Translations under genes and position numbers: made by a program
Notes under the pieces: model-generated
Database searches by the model: none
The model's input: the letters and a program-made list of their open reading frames with translations, nothing else
Told to the model about the DNA's origin: nothing
Assembly: GCA_025360525.1 (NCBI GenBank)
Contig: JANYCA010000172.1
Location: 18,637 to 82,636 of the forward strand
Length of the DNA: 64,000 nucleotides
Reading direction: 5' to 3'
Source: Chitinophagaceae bacterium
GTDB lineage: Bacteria > Bacteroidota > Bacteroidia > Chitinophagales > Chitinophagaceae
In this document: positions 37,701 through 47,071 of the stretch, piece after piece
How the letters are laid out: each line of letters opens with the position of its first letter
Numbering within the stretch: position 1 is the stretch's first letter

Positions 37701-38205
37701 TATCGCCGATAAAACCATTCAGCTGCAGATTAAGATTGGAACTTAATACAGCATCCTGGCTATTGCCGAACGAAATGCCTCTTCCAAAACTTCCGTTATA
37801 ATTGATGTTTCCAAAATCAAACAAACCACTGCTTTGCTTATTACTGTATTTATAGGTTATTGGCTTTTGTAGTAAAAAATTGTTACGGATGCTATCAAAC
37901 TGCAAATGTTTGGTAACTGCATTTAACCGAAAAGGGAAAACCCTGTATGTTACCAGAATGCTATCCGTTACAGGCCTGTTTAACCAGGTTAATGTTGCAT
38001 TAACTGCATCAATGCGGTATTGTGAGGGATTGATGGTTGGTATTGTAACTGTATTAGGGAAAATGCTCAGCGAATCTAACTGCACTTGCATGGTGCTGGT
38101 TGAAATAATTTTAGTGCGAAGATTACTGAACGGGACTGCCGGTTTTTGTGCGAAGGAAACCTGCACAAGCAATAAGCACAGCCACAGCAAAAGTATCCTT
38201 ATCAA
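34717..38205 (-). CDS. Large outer-membrane beta-barrel-like protein of unknown function
   Basis: A 1162-residue exported protein with a signal peptide ending VSFAQ (about 19). The N-terminal 130 residues look like a small soluble beta domain; the rest has the alternating aromatic/polar pattern and repeated short amphipathic strands of a large outer-membrane barrel, ending in a strand (HIGRATVRAIF) with a terminal Phe. A metal-loop-like DYNSNGIKELNEFEIALF segment lies near residues 838-855. This overall style is shared with large, uncharacterised Bacteroidota barrel proteins, but I do not see SprA-defining features and give no name. It is a single-gene unit next to, but not overlapping, the sdh operon. 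Confidence 0.75.
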   Translation of the reverse strand: MIRILLLWLCLLLVQVSFAQKPAVPFSNLRTKIISTSTMQVQLDSLSIFPNTVTIPTINPSQYRIDAVNATLTWLNRPVTDSILVTYRVFPFRLNAVTKHLQFDSIRNNFLLQKPITYKYSNKQSSGLFDFGNINYNGSFGRGISFGNSQDAVLSSNLNLQLNGFIGDSLELTAAITDNNIPIQPDGNTQNLSDFDRIFLQVKKRSWQINFGDIDIRQSKNYFLNFYKRLQGVSFITDNKIAKGINNSLLVSGSVAKGKFNRNLLVPLEGNQGPYRLQGANNELFFTVLAGTERVFMDGEMLQRGEDQDYIINYNTAELTFTPKRMITKDKRIQVEFEYADRNFLNATLYANNEINFHDKLLVSVAAFSNGDAKNSSINQTLDVNQKQFLADVGDGIDTAFYSGAVRDTFSTGKILYKRIDTLFSNNLHDSIYLYDTTQGLLLYDVSFSYLGAGKGNYVQLFNATNGKVFKWVAPGTGNTKQGDWAPIILLVTPKKLQVATVSAEYSFNPKSTLKAEFAVSKYDINLFSSKDKGNDDAVAFKLRYINEEKTIHLFKKPLQLQSNIGYEYVQQRFRPLERLRNVEFNRDWSLPYDADRADERIATAGLTIQDKTGNRFKYDITNYNRSDAFNGFRQKLDQQFIQKGWKLSSIVSLTNINNLAQNGFYLRPAIDISKQLKQIKNLVVGANYSGEYNKLSDKLTDTLVPFSFGFNVLQAYIKSPESKLNRWGINYFTRSDLYPVINKLILADRSNNINFFTDLLSNEHHQLKLNVTYRKLQLINSTISRQKADETLLGRAEYAVNEWKGFLTGNVLYEVGAGQEQKREFSFVEVPAGQGEYTWIDYNSNGIKELNEFEIALFTDQRKYIRVNTPTNQYVKANYVQLNYSVEINPKAIISAKQAVGFKKLLTKTSLASSLQINKKNIASGSIEFNPFAKQLEDTSLLTLSSFLSNTFFFNRTSAKWGMDITQVLSNGKSLLTYGVESRSQRSLALKMRWNISKRISTNWSLRSVKNDLITPKFSNRNYQVNQQIAEPSLSFVSGTKMRLTLIYGYNNKKNTIGYFEKSTANSFTTEAKYNVLSSSSINARFSLSNIQFSYAPGGSANSTVGYILLDGLMPGKNYLWNLEFTKRLSGNIEMTIQYDGRKPGESRTVHIGRATVRAIF

Positions 38206-38289
38206 TTTAAATGGAGGGGTTTAAACTAGAATGGATAAAGTTAACATTTATTGTGTAAGACCCTGAAAGCGTTGATTGTGCTGCAAACA

Positions 38290-38316
38290 AAAAACCTTCC
38301 CAAAAAGGAAGGTTGC
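38290..38316 (-). terminator. Intrinsic terminator of the sdhCAB operon
   Basis: An AACCTTCC (38293-38300) / GGAAGGTT (38307-38314) hairpin is followed on the minus strand by a T-run. It lies 25 bp past the sdhB stop. Confidence 0.85.
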
Positions 38317-38338
38317 TTGCATTATTGACAGCTTTTAA

Positions 38339-39109
38339 TTACGATACATCTTCTGTTGTTAAGCCTGCAGATAAATATTCCCTGTTAAGCCTCGCAATAT
38401 TGGATACTGAAATTCCTTTAGGACATTCAGCCTCGCATGCGTAGGTATTGGTACAGTTACCGAATCCTTCTTTATCCATTTGTGCCACCATACTCAACAC
38501 CCTTGATTCTCTTTCCGGCCCTCCTTGTGGCAATAACGCCAGTTGAGATACCTTGGCACCTACAAATAACATCGCACTGCCATTTACGCAAGCAGCAACA
38601 CAAGCGCCACAACCAATGCAGGCAGCAGCCATAAATGCATCATCTGCATTCTTTTTATCAATTAAAATTGCATTGGCATCAACTGCGTTGCCTGTATTTA
38701 CCGAAACATAACCTCCCGATTGTATAATGCGATCGAAAGCAGACCTGTTAACCATAAGATCTTTTATTACGGGAAAAGCCTTGCTCCTCCATGGTTCTAC
38801 AACAATAGTATCTCCATCTTTAAACGCTCTCATGTGAAGTTGGCAGGTAGTATTGGCTGCCCATGGACCATGTGCCCGTCCATTAATATACATGCTACAT
38901 GCTCCGCAGATACCTTCCCTACAATCATGATCAAATGTTATGGCATCTTTTCCATTAAGTATCAGTTGCTCATTTAACACATCAAACATTTCCAGAAAAG
39001 ACATCTCGGAGGAAATATCGTTTACCTGGTAAGTTTCAAAACTACCGGCTGTTTTGCTATTTGTTTGGCGCCACACTTTTAGTGTGAGATTCATATTGTA
39101 GTGCTCCAT
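38339..39109 (-). CDS. sdhB: Succinate dehydrogenase/fumarate reductase iron-sulfur subunit
   Basis: A 256-residue electron-transfer subunit. It has a ferredoxin-like N-terminal domain with the [2Fe-2S] ligands in CREGICGAC and a later Cys (TTCQLH), and a C-terminal domain with CIGCGACVAAC and CEAECPKGIS for the [4Fe-4S] and [3Fe-4S] clusters. The arrangement matches the Bacteroidota (B-type) enzyme. It is the last gene of sdhC-sdhA-sdhB, 28 bp after sdhA. Confidence 0.95.
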   Translation of the reverse strand: MEHYNMNLTLKVWRQTNSKTAGSFETYQVNDISSEMSFLEMFDVLNEQLILNGKDAITFDHDCREGICGACSMYINGRAHGPWAANTTCQLHMRAFKDGDTIVVEPWRSKAFPVIKDLMVNRSAFDRIIQSGGYVSVNTGNAVDANAILIDKKNADDAFMAAACIGCGACVAACVNGSAMLFVGAKVSQLALLPQGGPERESRVLSMVAQMDKEGFGNCTNTYACEAECPKGISVSNIARLNREYLSAGLTTEDVS

Positions 39110-39137
39110 AGTTGATGCTTATATTGTTGTGTTGTAA

Positions 39138-41114
39138 TTATTTATAACTTCTTTGGCTAGGTTTTACCACTTCAAAATTTAGTATCTCTTTATTCAACTC
39201 CCATTCGCTGTCTCCTTTGTATTCCCAGGCAGCAACGTAGCAAAAATTTTCATCATCACGTTTAGCCTCACCATCTTCTGTCTGACTTTCTTCTCTAAAG
39301 TGACCCCCGCAACTTTCATTTCTATTCAGTGCATCTTTACACATCAATTCTCCCAATTCAATAAAGTCTGCTACTCTTCCAGCTTTATCTAATTCCGGGT
39401 TCATATTCATTATTTCACCGGGTATTTTAACATCGTTCCAGAATTCTTTTTTTAATGCCTGTATTTCGGCAATTGCTTCTTTCAACCCTTCCTCATTGCG
39501 GGCCATTCCACATTTATTCCACATAATTAAACCTAACCTTTTGTGAAAACTTTCTACGGTTTTTGTTCCCTTAATATTCATCAATGCATTTATCCTTTCA
39601 CTTACTGCTTTTTCTGTTTCAGCAAATGCAGGATGTGTCGTTGGAATGCTGGCTGTGCGGATTTCATCGGCCAGGTAATTACCCAATGTGTAGGGTATTA
39701 CAAAATAACCATCCGCTAGTCCCTGCATTAATGCAGATGCGCCCAATCTATTAGCGCCGTGGTCACTAAAGTTGGCTTCACCCAATGCATATAGCCCTTT
39801 TATGGTGGTTTGCAGTTCATAATCTACCCATAATCCGCCCATTGTATAATGCACAGCAGGAAATATTCTCATCGGCATTTCATACGGGTTTTCACCAGTA
39901 ATTTTTTCATACATATTAAACAGGTTGCCATATTTTTCTTTAACGACGGCTTTGCCCATAGTGATAATAGTAGCCTCATCGGCATTGTCATTGCGCTGTT
40001 TGCTCACTTCTATTTTACCGTAACGTAGGAATGCATCGGCAAAATCAAGGTATACAGCCAGTTTAGTAGTACCAACACCAAAACCTTCGTCACATCTTTC
40101 TTTTGCAGCCCGGGATGCAACATCCCTTGGAACAAGATTACCAAAAGCAGGGTACCTTCTTTCCAGGTAATAATCTCTCTCCTCTTCCGGAATATCAGTT
40201 GCATTACGAGTTTCATTTTTTAGTTTTGGAACCCATATTCTGCCGTCATTACGTAAACTTTCACTCATAAGCGTGAGTTTACTTTGGTATTCCCCACTAA
40301 CCGGAATACAGGTAGGGTGAATTTGTGTAAAGCACGGATTACCAAAAAAAGCACCCTTTTTATGTGCCTTCCAGGCAGCAGTTACGTTACTACCCATGGC
40401 GCTTGTACTTAAATAAAATACATTACCATACCCACCGCTGCATAAAAGAACAGCGTGACCAAAATGTCTTTCCAATTCTCCCGTTACAAGATCTCTTGCT
40501 ATTATCCCTCTTGCTTTCCCATCTATCATCACTACATCTTCCATCTCGTGGCGGGCATACATGGTAACATTACCTAAAGCCACTTGCCTTTCCAATGCGC
40601 TGTATGCACCCAATAATAATTGCTGACCGGTTTGTCCGGCTGCATAAAATGTACGTTGCACCTGAGTACCACCAAAGCTTCTGTTGCTTAATAATCCACC
40701 ATATTCCCGTGCAAAGGGAACACCTTGTGCAACACATTGATCAATAATGCCATTACTTACCTCAGCAAGGCGATGCACATTACCTTCTCTTGAGCGATAA
40801 TCTCCACCTTTCACCGTATCGTAAAAAAGGCGAAAAACAGAGTCCCCGTCATTTTGATAATTTTTAGCAGCATTAATGCCTCCCTGTGCCGCAATACTAT
40901 GCGCTCGTCGGGGACTATCGTTGTAACAAAATGCTTTTACTTTATATCCCATTTCTCCCAATGAAGCTGCAGCACTAGCTCCTGCTAATCCCGTACCTAC
41001 TACCACCACTTCGAGTTTACGCTTATTAGAAGGATTTACCAGTTTTACATGGCCCTTATAGTCATTCCACTTTTCATGCATCTCCCCATTAGGGATTTTT
41101 GAATCTAAAGTCAT
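39138..41114 (-). CDS. sdhA: Succinate dehydrogenase/fumarate reductase flavoprotein subunit
   Basis: A 658-residue catalytic subunit that oxidises succinate to fumarate with covalently bound FAD. The Rossmann motif VVGTGLAGASAAASLGEMG is at about 38-56. The FAD-linking segment HSIAAQGGINAAKNY has its His at about 72. Active-site stretches are visible: the TQIHPTCIP region and the HYTMGGLWVD segment. It lies between sdhC (upstream) and sdhB (downstream) on the same strand. The length is typical for the B-type Bacteroidota enzyme. Confidence 0.96.
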   Translation of the reverse strand: MTLDSKIPNGEMHEKWNDYKGHVKLVNPSNKRKLEVVVVGTGLAGASAAASLGEMGYKVKAFCYNDSPRRAHSIAAQGGINAAKNYQNDGDSVFRLFYDTVKGGDYRSREGNVHRLAEVSNGIIDQCVAQGVPFAREYGGLLSNRSFGGTQVQRTFYAAGQTGQQLLLGAYSALERQVALGNVTMYARHEMEDVVMIDGKARGIIARDLVTGELERHFGHAVLLCSGGYGNVFYLSTSAMGSNVTAAWKAHKKGAFFGNPCFTQIHPTCIPVSGEYQSKLTLMSESLRNDGRIWVPKLKNETRNATDIPEEERDYYLERRYPAFGNLVPRDVASRAAKERCDEGFGVGTTKLAVYLDFADAFLRYGKIEVSKQRNDNADEATIITMGKAVVKEKYGNLFNMYEKITGENPYEMPMRIFPAVHYTMGGLWVDYELQTTIKGLYALGEANFSDHGANRLGASALMQGLADGYFVIPYTLGNYLADEIRTASIPTTHPAFAETEKAVSERINALMNIKGTKTVESFHKRLGLIMWNKCGMARNEEGLKEAIAEIQALKKEFWNDVKIPGEIMNMNPELDKAGRVADFIELGELMCKDALNRNESCGGHFREESQTEDGEAKRDDENFCYVAAWEYKGDSEWELNKEILNFEVVKPSQRSYK

Positions 41115-41187
41115 AATTGTTGCTTTGTTAGATATTAAAAGTATTAGATAGCTTCAATAACAAATTATTTTGTGGATGGTTTACCTA

Positions 41188-41859
41188 CTATTGAATCCAA
41201 TTAAAATAAAATGCCAGAGGCATGCTGGCAAATAATAAACATATTATTACCGTGTAACCAATACCTATAGATTTTATAATGGGAGTGTATCGCTTATGGT
41301 TAATACCCAAGGTTTGAAATGCGCTGCCAAACCCATGCAATAAATGCCAAAATAAAGATGTAACTCCCGCAATGTAAATAACAACAACCCACCATTTGCT
41401 GAATTCTTCTTTCATTGCTGCATACAAATTATGTTCTTCGTCTCCCCTACCGTACAATGCAATTTTGGTACCCACGAAAAATTTTGAAATATGAATAATT
41501 AAAAAGAATAGTAGTAAGGTACCTAACAAACCCATGCTTCGGCTGTACCATTTGCTGTTTCTGTTTGCATCACTCCTTTCATATTTTACAGGCCTTGCGG
41601 CATTGTTTTGTTTCCACAATAATAGCCCTTGAATGATGTGGAGGAATAAACCAGCAAATAACCCGAGCTCCATTATGCGAATTACCCAGTTATGGCTCAT
41701 AAAATGAGCTGCTGAATTAAAAGTATCTCCGTTGTCATTTACAAAAATGCTGGAATTTATGCCTGCATGAACTATTAAGAAAGTTATTAAAAAAAGGCCG
41801 GTTAGACCCATGGCAAATTTTTTGCCGATTGAAGCTGTGAAGAAAGATTTCCAGGTCAT
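41188..41859 (-). CDS. sdhC: Succinate dehydrogenase cytochrome b subunit (di-haem, b558 type)
   Basis: The inner-membrane anchor that passes electrons to the quinone. The Met at 41859 (MTWKSFFTASIGKK) gives 223 residues and the standard family start; the longer reading from 41970 adds a non-conserved hydrophobic leader. Five membrane helices are visible, with candidate haem-ligand His residues in FLIVHAG, LHIIQGLLLW, FLIIHISKFF and LFWHLLHGFGSAF. First gene of the sdh operon. Confidence 0.92.
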   Translation of the reverse strand: MTWKSFFTASIGKKFAMGLTGLFLITFLIVHAGINSSIFVNDNGDTFNSAAHFMSHNWVIRIMELGLFAGLFLHIIQGLLLWKQNNAARPVKYERSDANRNSKWYSRSMGLLGTLLLFFLIIHISKFFVGTKIALYGRGDEEHNLYAAMKEEFSKWWVVVIYIAGVTSLFWHLLHGFGSAFQTLGINHKRYTPIIKSIGIGYTVIICLLFASMPLAFYFNWIQ

Positions 41860-41973
41860 AAGAAAACAGTTATTTTTTATAATCATGCAAAAATACGTAA
41901 GGAAAAACCATAAATTTATTTTTATCAGTTTTTTATAAAAACAAAAAATACGGTTACACGAATAGAACAAACT

Positions 41974-42537
41974 TTACCGTAACTGGCGTAAAATCCAATT
42001 ATCAACCTGCTGAAAAACGTAGTCAGGTTTTAAGGTTCTCCATTGGGGAAAATCCATTAATGCAACATAATTAGTTAGCCTGGCCATTTTAAAATCGTAC
42101 TGGCTTTGTTGTGGCATATCCACCAATACAATCCACCCGCCTTCATCCATTAACTGCTCATTCCATTCTTCGTAATAGCTATCATCGCTGCTATGAAAGT
42201 TTAAGACATTTTCTGCTATAAAAATGAATTTTGTAATCCCATCTTTAAACATTTTATCGGTAATATCTCTTCTTAAAGTCATTACATCATTTTCTATGGC
42301 ATCGTTCCATTCACCAATTAATTCAATAATAGCAAATGCCTGATCATAATCTACGTACAATATCTTCATGTATAATGTGCGGCTGCCAAATTCATCCCAT
42401 TGCGGATGTATGTAGTAATTGTAGACTGTTTGAGAAAATTCAAATTCGCTGTAAGTGCGGCCATAAAAGGGCGAACGTTTATCCTCTTCTGCAACGTAGA
42501 GGTGGCGCCAGTTGTAATACGGTTCAATATCCTGCAT
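41974..42537 (-). CDS. Conserved hypothetical protein, unknown function
   Basis: A 187-residue acidic, aromatic-rich cytosolic protein (many Tyr, Trp and Asp). It begins MQDIEPYYNWRHLYVAEEDKRSPFYGRTYSEFEF, and the middle holds a hydrophobic strand/helix pattern (YVDYDQAFAIIELIGEWNDA, then ITKFIFIAENVLNFH). No catalytic motif or signal peptide is seen. I do not recognise a named family, but the regular secondary structure indicates a real gene. It lies 114 bp upstream of the likely sdhC start on the same strand and could be co-transcribed; a link to respiration is only positional. Confidence 0.75.
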   Translation of the reverse strand: MQDIEPYYNWRHLYVAEEDKRSPFYGRTYSEFEFSQTVYNYYIHPQWDEFGSRTLYMKILYVDYDQAFAIIELIGEWNDAIENDVMTLRRDITDKMFKDGITKFIFIAENVLNFHSSDDSYYEEWNEQLMDEGGWIVLVDMPQQSQYDFKMARLTNYVALMDFPQWRTLKPDYVFQQVDNWILRQLR

Positions 42538-42744
42538 GTAACATATTTTTCAAAAGCCAATAAAGTGCTTTTTATTAAGGCAAAATTAAATATTGTAAAC
42601 GAAAATACTTCTGTAATACTTAATTAATACCTAATAGTGTTTCGCATTTATTGCTGGTATGATATCCGATTAAGATAGCTTTTAAAGAAAAAAATCTCAA
42701 CAGCAAGTTTACTTTCATTTAAGAAAAACTTCTATTATGCCAAT

Positions 42745-42772
42745 AAAAAAGCCCCACTAAGTGGAGCCCTCT
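42745..42772 (-). terminator. Intrinsic terminator of the T9SS cargo gene
   Basis: GCCCCAC (42751-42757) pairs with GTGGAGC (42761-42767) with one wobble around a 3-nt loop and is followed on the minus strand by a six-T run. It lies 24 bp past the stop at 42796. Confidence 0.75.
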
Positions 42773-42795
42773 TAATTTTTAACCCGTATATATCT

Positions 42796-44034
42796 TTATT
42801 GAACAATAATTTTTTCAGAAAACGCCAATTGCTTTCTTTCATTAAGTACTTTTAATAGATAGGTTCCCTTTGCAGTTTTAGATAACAGGTTGCAACTTTC
42901 CACCTGGTTGCCTCTTGAAATGGTAATTATTTTTGAACTAATTGTTCTGCCCGCTAAATCGGTGAACACCATATTGTATCTGCCTGGTTTTTGTCCCTCA
43001 AAAAATACATTAAATTGACTGCCTGTAACAGGGTTAGGAAAAACCCTGGCATCACTTGCACCATCAAAAGACGGTAACGTGAATTTTGTTAAATCAAATT
43101 TATTGGTAGCGTCAGCCTCTTTTTGTAGTAAGAAATTACCATTGGCTAAATCTGAAGCATTAAAAGTTTTATCTACATTGGGAATACCAATTGCTTTTAA
43201 ATCTTTAAAATTACACTTGTATAATCCTTCAAAAACATTGGCACTGCTTAAAACAATGTCTCCATCATTATTAACTACTGCGCCATTGGTAGTATAATTT
43301 GAGGGCAGCCCTGTAATAGTGCCTGTAAAAGTGGCTACTCTTGAATTTACCTCAACAGTAAAAACATTGTGGTTGGCAGATATTATAACTAATTTCCCGA
43401 AAGCATCAGCAAGCATATCCCCACCCCAGCTTGTACATTTATTGTGGATTGATAACCCGTTATTACTAGCTGCATCAACAAGGTTACCCAAATCCTCTAC
43501 CACGGCAGATTTTCCGGTTGAAAATCTGATTAGGTGATTGGCATCATTTGTAAGGGCATAACCAAAACCATCTTCAGCAATAACCATTCTTGTAATTTGA
43601 TTTTCTTCGGGTAGATAAATAACGTTTGAAGCACCTACGGGAATAATATTCTTTTTAATAACGGTAAAACTGGCTTCCTTGCTCTCTAAATCTAAAAAAC
43701 GGATATCAGCGAAATGCATTGGAGCAAAATACAGCCTGTTATGTCTGCTATCCAACGCACATGCTGCTACGCCAAATTCTGTGGGCTTTATATTTATTGG
43801 CGTTTGTGTACGGGCTTCATTATCATTTATAACCTTTGTCTTAAATGGAGTTTTATCTGCTTCAAATATCGTTTTTAAAACCCTTCCCGATGCAATGTCA
43901 ATCTCTTTAATATCAGCCCAAAAAAAGTTATTGGTGCTTTTGCCGGTTATAGCATAAGTCCTGTTACTTTTTTGAGCGAATGCTGCAGCTGAGACTAAGA
44001 TGAATGTTAGCGTAAGTAAAAATAAATGTTTCAT
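42796..44034 (-). CDS. Secreted protein with type A T9SS sorting domain
   Basis: A 412-residue protein with a signal peptide (ending AAAFAQ, about 21). Residues 25-320 show repeated short beta segments containing LDSRHNRLYFAPM, EDGFGYALTND and VVNNDGDIVLSSAN, consistent with a beta-propeller-like fold. The C-terminal ~80 residues (from VFPNPVTGSQFNVFF) are a type A secretion/sorting domain, so the protein should be exported and attached by the type IX system. Function of the propeller-like part is unknown. Single-gene unit with its own terminator. Confidence 0.88.
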   Translation of the reverse strand: MKHLFLLTLTFILVSAAAFAQKSNRTYAITGKSTNNFFWADIKEIDIASGRVLKTIFEADKTPFKTKVINDNEARTQTPINIKPTEFGVAACALDSRHNRLYFAPMHFADIRFLDLESKEASFTVIKKNIIPVGASNVIYLPEENQITRMVIAEDGFGYALTNDANHLIRFSTGKSAVVEDLGNLVDAASNNGLSIHNKCTSWGGDMLADAFGKLVIISANHNVFTVEVNSRVATFTGTITGLPSNYTTNGAVVNNDGDIVLSSANVFEGLYKCNFKDLKAIGIPNVDKTFNASDLANGNFLLQKEADATNKFDLTKFTLPSFDGASDARVFPNPVTGSQFNVFFEGQKPGRYNMVFTDLAGRTISSKIITISRGNQVESCNLLSKTAKGTYLLKVLNERKQLAFSEKIIVQ

Positions 44035-44185
44035 AAAAGTGTTGTTTAATATTTAAATGTAATTTAAAATACTTGCTTTAAAAAAACAATAAATAAGTTA
44101 AGATAATTTAAGTAGTAACACAAATTTAAACTGGGATTATAAATTTGTGTCAGAGGCCCAAAAAGTAAAATTCACAAAATGATAG

Positions 44186-45034
44186 TTACTGCTGTAACTG
44201 GTGATATTTTATTAAGCCATCCATAGGCTGTTTAAGTACATTTCCTAACTCTAAAACATAAGACTGGCACATTTCTTTTAAAACATCTTTAAATCCATAA
44301 GCAACGCTTCCGGTAAAATGTATTGGTAGTGTCCAACTTTCCTTGTATTTGCATATGTGCGTAAAAAAAAAGTCATTAAAACTGTCCTCAATTATATTTT
44401 CAATCATAAAATGCCCCCGGTTTTCAACTAAAAAACCAACAAAGCCGGCAAGATACCTGTTGGGTAAGGGTTGCCTGTATACTGCATCGAGTATGGTGGC
44501 GCTATCTGTACTATATTTGGCGATAAACCTGTCCATCAAATCCGAGTCGAAAGTATTGTAAAGAAAATATTGAATTACTTTTTTCCCCATATAGGCGCCA
44601 CTGCCTTCATCTCCTAAAATAAAACCCAAGCCAGGGCTGTTATTAACTATTTTTTTTCCATTATAATAACATGAATTTGACCCAGTACCTAATATACAGG
44701 CCACGCCTTTATTATCGCCGCACAATGCTTTGGCAGCACCCATAATATCGCTGGTAATTTTTAATTGGGCCTTGGCAAACGATTGCCGCAATGCCTGTTT
44801 TAAAATACTAATATTTATAGGGGTGCTGCATCCTGTTCCGTAAAAATGAATAATATCCGGAACTACACCTCTTAAACCCGGCAACAATTCTTTTTCCAGA
44901 ATGGATTTAATCTGCATCGTAGAAAGAAAGTAAGGGCTAATACCTTGTGTTACTATCTTTCGTTTTTTTTTTCCATCAAGCAGGCACCAATCAGCTTTGG
45001 TTGAGCCACTATCAGCAATTAATTGTATCGACAT
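44186..45034 (-). CDS. N-acetylglucosamine-kinase-like protein (BadF/BadG ATPase family)
   Basis: A 282-residue cytosolic protein of the sugar-kinase/actin-like ATPase fold. The phosphate-1 motif is DSGSTKADWCLLDG (residues 8-21), and CILGTGSNSCYYNG (about 134-147) plus GFILGDEGSGAYMGK (about 155-169) match the eukaryotic-type GlcNAc kinase family common in Bacteroidota. It probably phosphorylates an amino sugar recovered from the cell wall. Divergent from the S41 protease gene. Confidence 0.85.
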   Translation of the reverse strand: MSIQLIADSGSTKADWCLLDGKKKRKIVTQGISPYFLSTMQIKSILEKELLPGLRGVVPDIIHFYGTGCSTPINISILKQALRQSFAKAQLKITSDIMGAAKALCGDNKGVACILGTGSNSCYYNGKKIVNNSPGLGFILGDEGSGAYMGKKVIQYFLYNTFDSDLMDRFIAKYSTDSATILDAVYRQPLPNRYLAGFVGFLVENRGHFMIENIIEDSFNDFFFTHICKYKESWTLPIHFTGSVAYGFKDVLKEMCQSYVLELGNVLKQPMDGLIKYHQLQQ

Positions 45035-45205
45035 ACTCGTTCAAATTTTATAGACGGTGACAAATTAAACACATTTTAGCGACAGCCAAAATATAAATAC
45101 CTATTGAAATACCTTATACACAAGTTCACTATTCCTTACCAATCAGCAAACACACTTTTTCGTTTAATTATAATTCAATTATTTTCGTGACAATTATAAT
45201 TAAAG

Positions 45206-46816
45206 ATGAATAATAAAATACAGATTTGGCTTCCGTTGCTTTTGAGTATTACCCTGATAACTGGCATGCTACTTGGATATGCAATGAGAGACACCATGCC
45301 GGGAAATAACTTTTTTTCTTTGGAAAAACCTCATCCGTTGCAGGAAGTACTAGAGTTAATTAAGAATAAATATGTAGACGATGTAAAGCTGAGGGACTTG
45401 AGCGATACAGCCATTGAAGCCATTCTGGAAAAACTGGATCCTCATTCTGTATTTATACCAGCCGAGGAATTACAAAATGTAAATGAAGATATTGCCGGTA
45501 ATTTTTTTGGTATTGGGGTAGAGTTTAATATTATTGATGATACCATTCAAGTTATAAACGTGGTACCGAATGGGCCAAGTGAAAAAGCCGGAATACTTTC
45601 CGGAGATAAATTTATAAAAGTTAATGACAGCATGGTTACGGGTAAAAAAATATCATCCGAGAGAATCCGCAAATTATTAAGAGGAGACATCAATACAAAT
45701 GTTAGTGTAGTAATATTAAGAGATTGGAAACAAAAAACAGTTATCATCAGCAGAGGAATAATACCCGTTAGCAGCATTGATGCTAGTTATATGATAGACA
45801 GCAGTACGGGTTATATCCGTTTAAATAAATTTTCGCAGGTAACGTATCATGAATTTATGCTGGCATTGGAATCATTAAAAAAACAGCGGCTGCAGCAACT
45901 GATATTGGACTTAAGAGGCAATGGTGGCGGCGTTTTAGACGAAGCCACAGCCATTGCAGATGAATTTTTAGATGGAGATAAATTAATTACCTACACAGAA
46001 GGAAAACATTTTCCAAAAAAAGAATTTCGATGCAAAAAAGAGGGTTTGTTCGAAAAAGGAGAATTAGTGGTTTTATGTGATGAAGGTTCTGCAAGTGCAA
46101 GTGAAATTTTAATTGGTGCCCTTCAGGATTGGGATAGAACGACAATTATAGGACGGCGCAGTTTTGGTAAAGGCCTGGTGCAGGAACAGTATGACCTGAG
46201 CGATGGCAGCGCTTTAAGGTTAACCATTGCAAGGTATTTTACACCGATGGGAAGAAGCATACAGAGGCCTTACTTAAATGGCGGAAAGGCATATTACAAT
46301 GAGATAGAAAACAGATTTCATGACGGAGAAATGGTAACAATGGATTCTTTAAAAAATGACAGTTTACATGTTTTTAAAACAAATAAAGGCAAGGTATTAT
46401 ATGGTAGTGGTGGTATTACGCCTGATATTTTTGTAGCATTGGATACCAACACAACTGGCATTGCGTCTGGTAAATTATTTTTTAAGGGAACTATTGGAAC
46501 GTTTTCCTATACTTTTTACCATCAAAATCGTGAAACTTTCAAACAATACAAGTTGACAAAAGATTTTGCCCAAAATTTCACTTTTTCTAATGATGCCTGG
46601 ATGCAATTTTTAGAGCGGGCAAAAAAAGATTCAATAGTGCTGGACAAAATTTCAATTGTAGAAAAAAATGCCATCATTCAACGAATAAAGGCAGGCATTG
46701 CCCGCCAGATATGGAGAAACGAAGGGTATTTTGAAATAATGAACAGAGAGGATACAACAGTTAAGAAAGCCATGGAATATTTAAACCTGCATAGTAATCC
46801 AAAAAGGAAAGATTGA
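45206..46816 (+). CDS. S41-family C-terminal processing peptidase
   Basis: A 536-residue exported or membrane-anchored serine protease: an N-terminal hydrophobic segment (about 8-26), a helical domain (about 40-95), a PDZ domain (about 95-180) and an S41 catalytic domain. The nucleophile is in GSASASEIL (Ser about 300), and the lysine is in RRSFGKGLVQ about 25 residues later. The C-terminal ~130 residues (after about 405) are the usual Bacteroidota extension. Such Ctp proteases trim envelope proteins. It sits just upstream of the exopolysaccharide operon with a 255-bp gap, so it is not clearly part of it. Confidence 0.93.
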   Translation: MNNKIQIWLPLLLSITLITGMLLGYAMRDTMPGNNFFSLEKPHPLQEVLELIKNKYVDDVKLRDLSDTAIEAILEKLDPHSVFIPAEELQNVNEDIAGNFFGIGVEFNIIDDTIQVINVVPNGPSEKAGILSGDKFIKVNDSMVTGKKISSERIRKLLRGDINTNVSVVILRDWKQKTVIISRGIIPVSSIDASYMIDSSTGYIRLNKFSQVTYHEFMLALESLKKQRLQQLILDLRGNGGGVLDEATAIADEFLDGDKLITYTEGKHFPKKEFRCKKEGLFEKGELVVLCDEGSASASEILIGALQDWDRTTIIGRRSFGKGLVQEQYDLSDGSALRLTIARYFTPMGRSIQRPYLNGGKAYYNEIENRFHDGEMVTMDSLKNDSLHVFKTNKGKVLYGSGGITPDIFVALDTNTTGIASGKLFFKGTIGTFSYTFYHQNRETFKQYKLTKDFAQNFTFSNDAWMQFLERAKKDSIVLDKISIVEKNAIIQRIKAGIARQIWRNEGYFEIMNREDTTVKKAMEYLNLHSNPKRKD

Positions 46817-47071
46817 ACAGCAGCATTACTTTAACCGCATCCTTTGTTACAGGAATTGGATTAGGATTTTAATTTAGATAATTTTGCAACTCATGTTATT
46901 TTCAAATACTGTAATATGTATAAGCCTTACTCATCTATAAATTAATTTAATTTGAGAAGAAATATTATACAATCAACCAAATAGTTGATAATAAATGAAG
47001 ATTTTTTAAATTAGAAGTAAGATTTTTTTATTTATTACGTTAAGTAACCAATTTTATAAATTGATATAATT

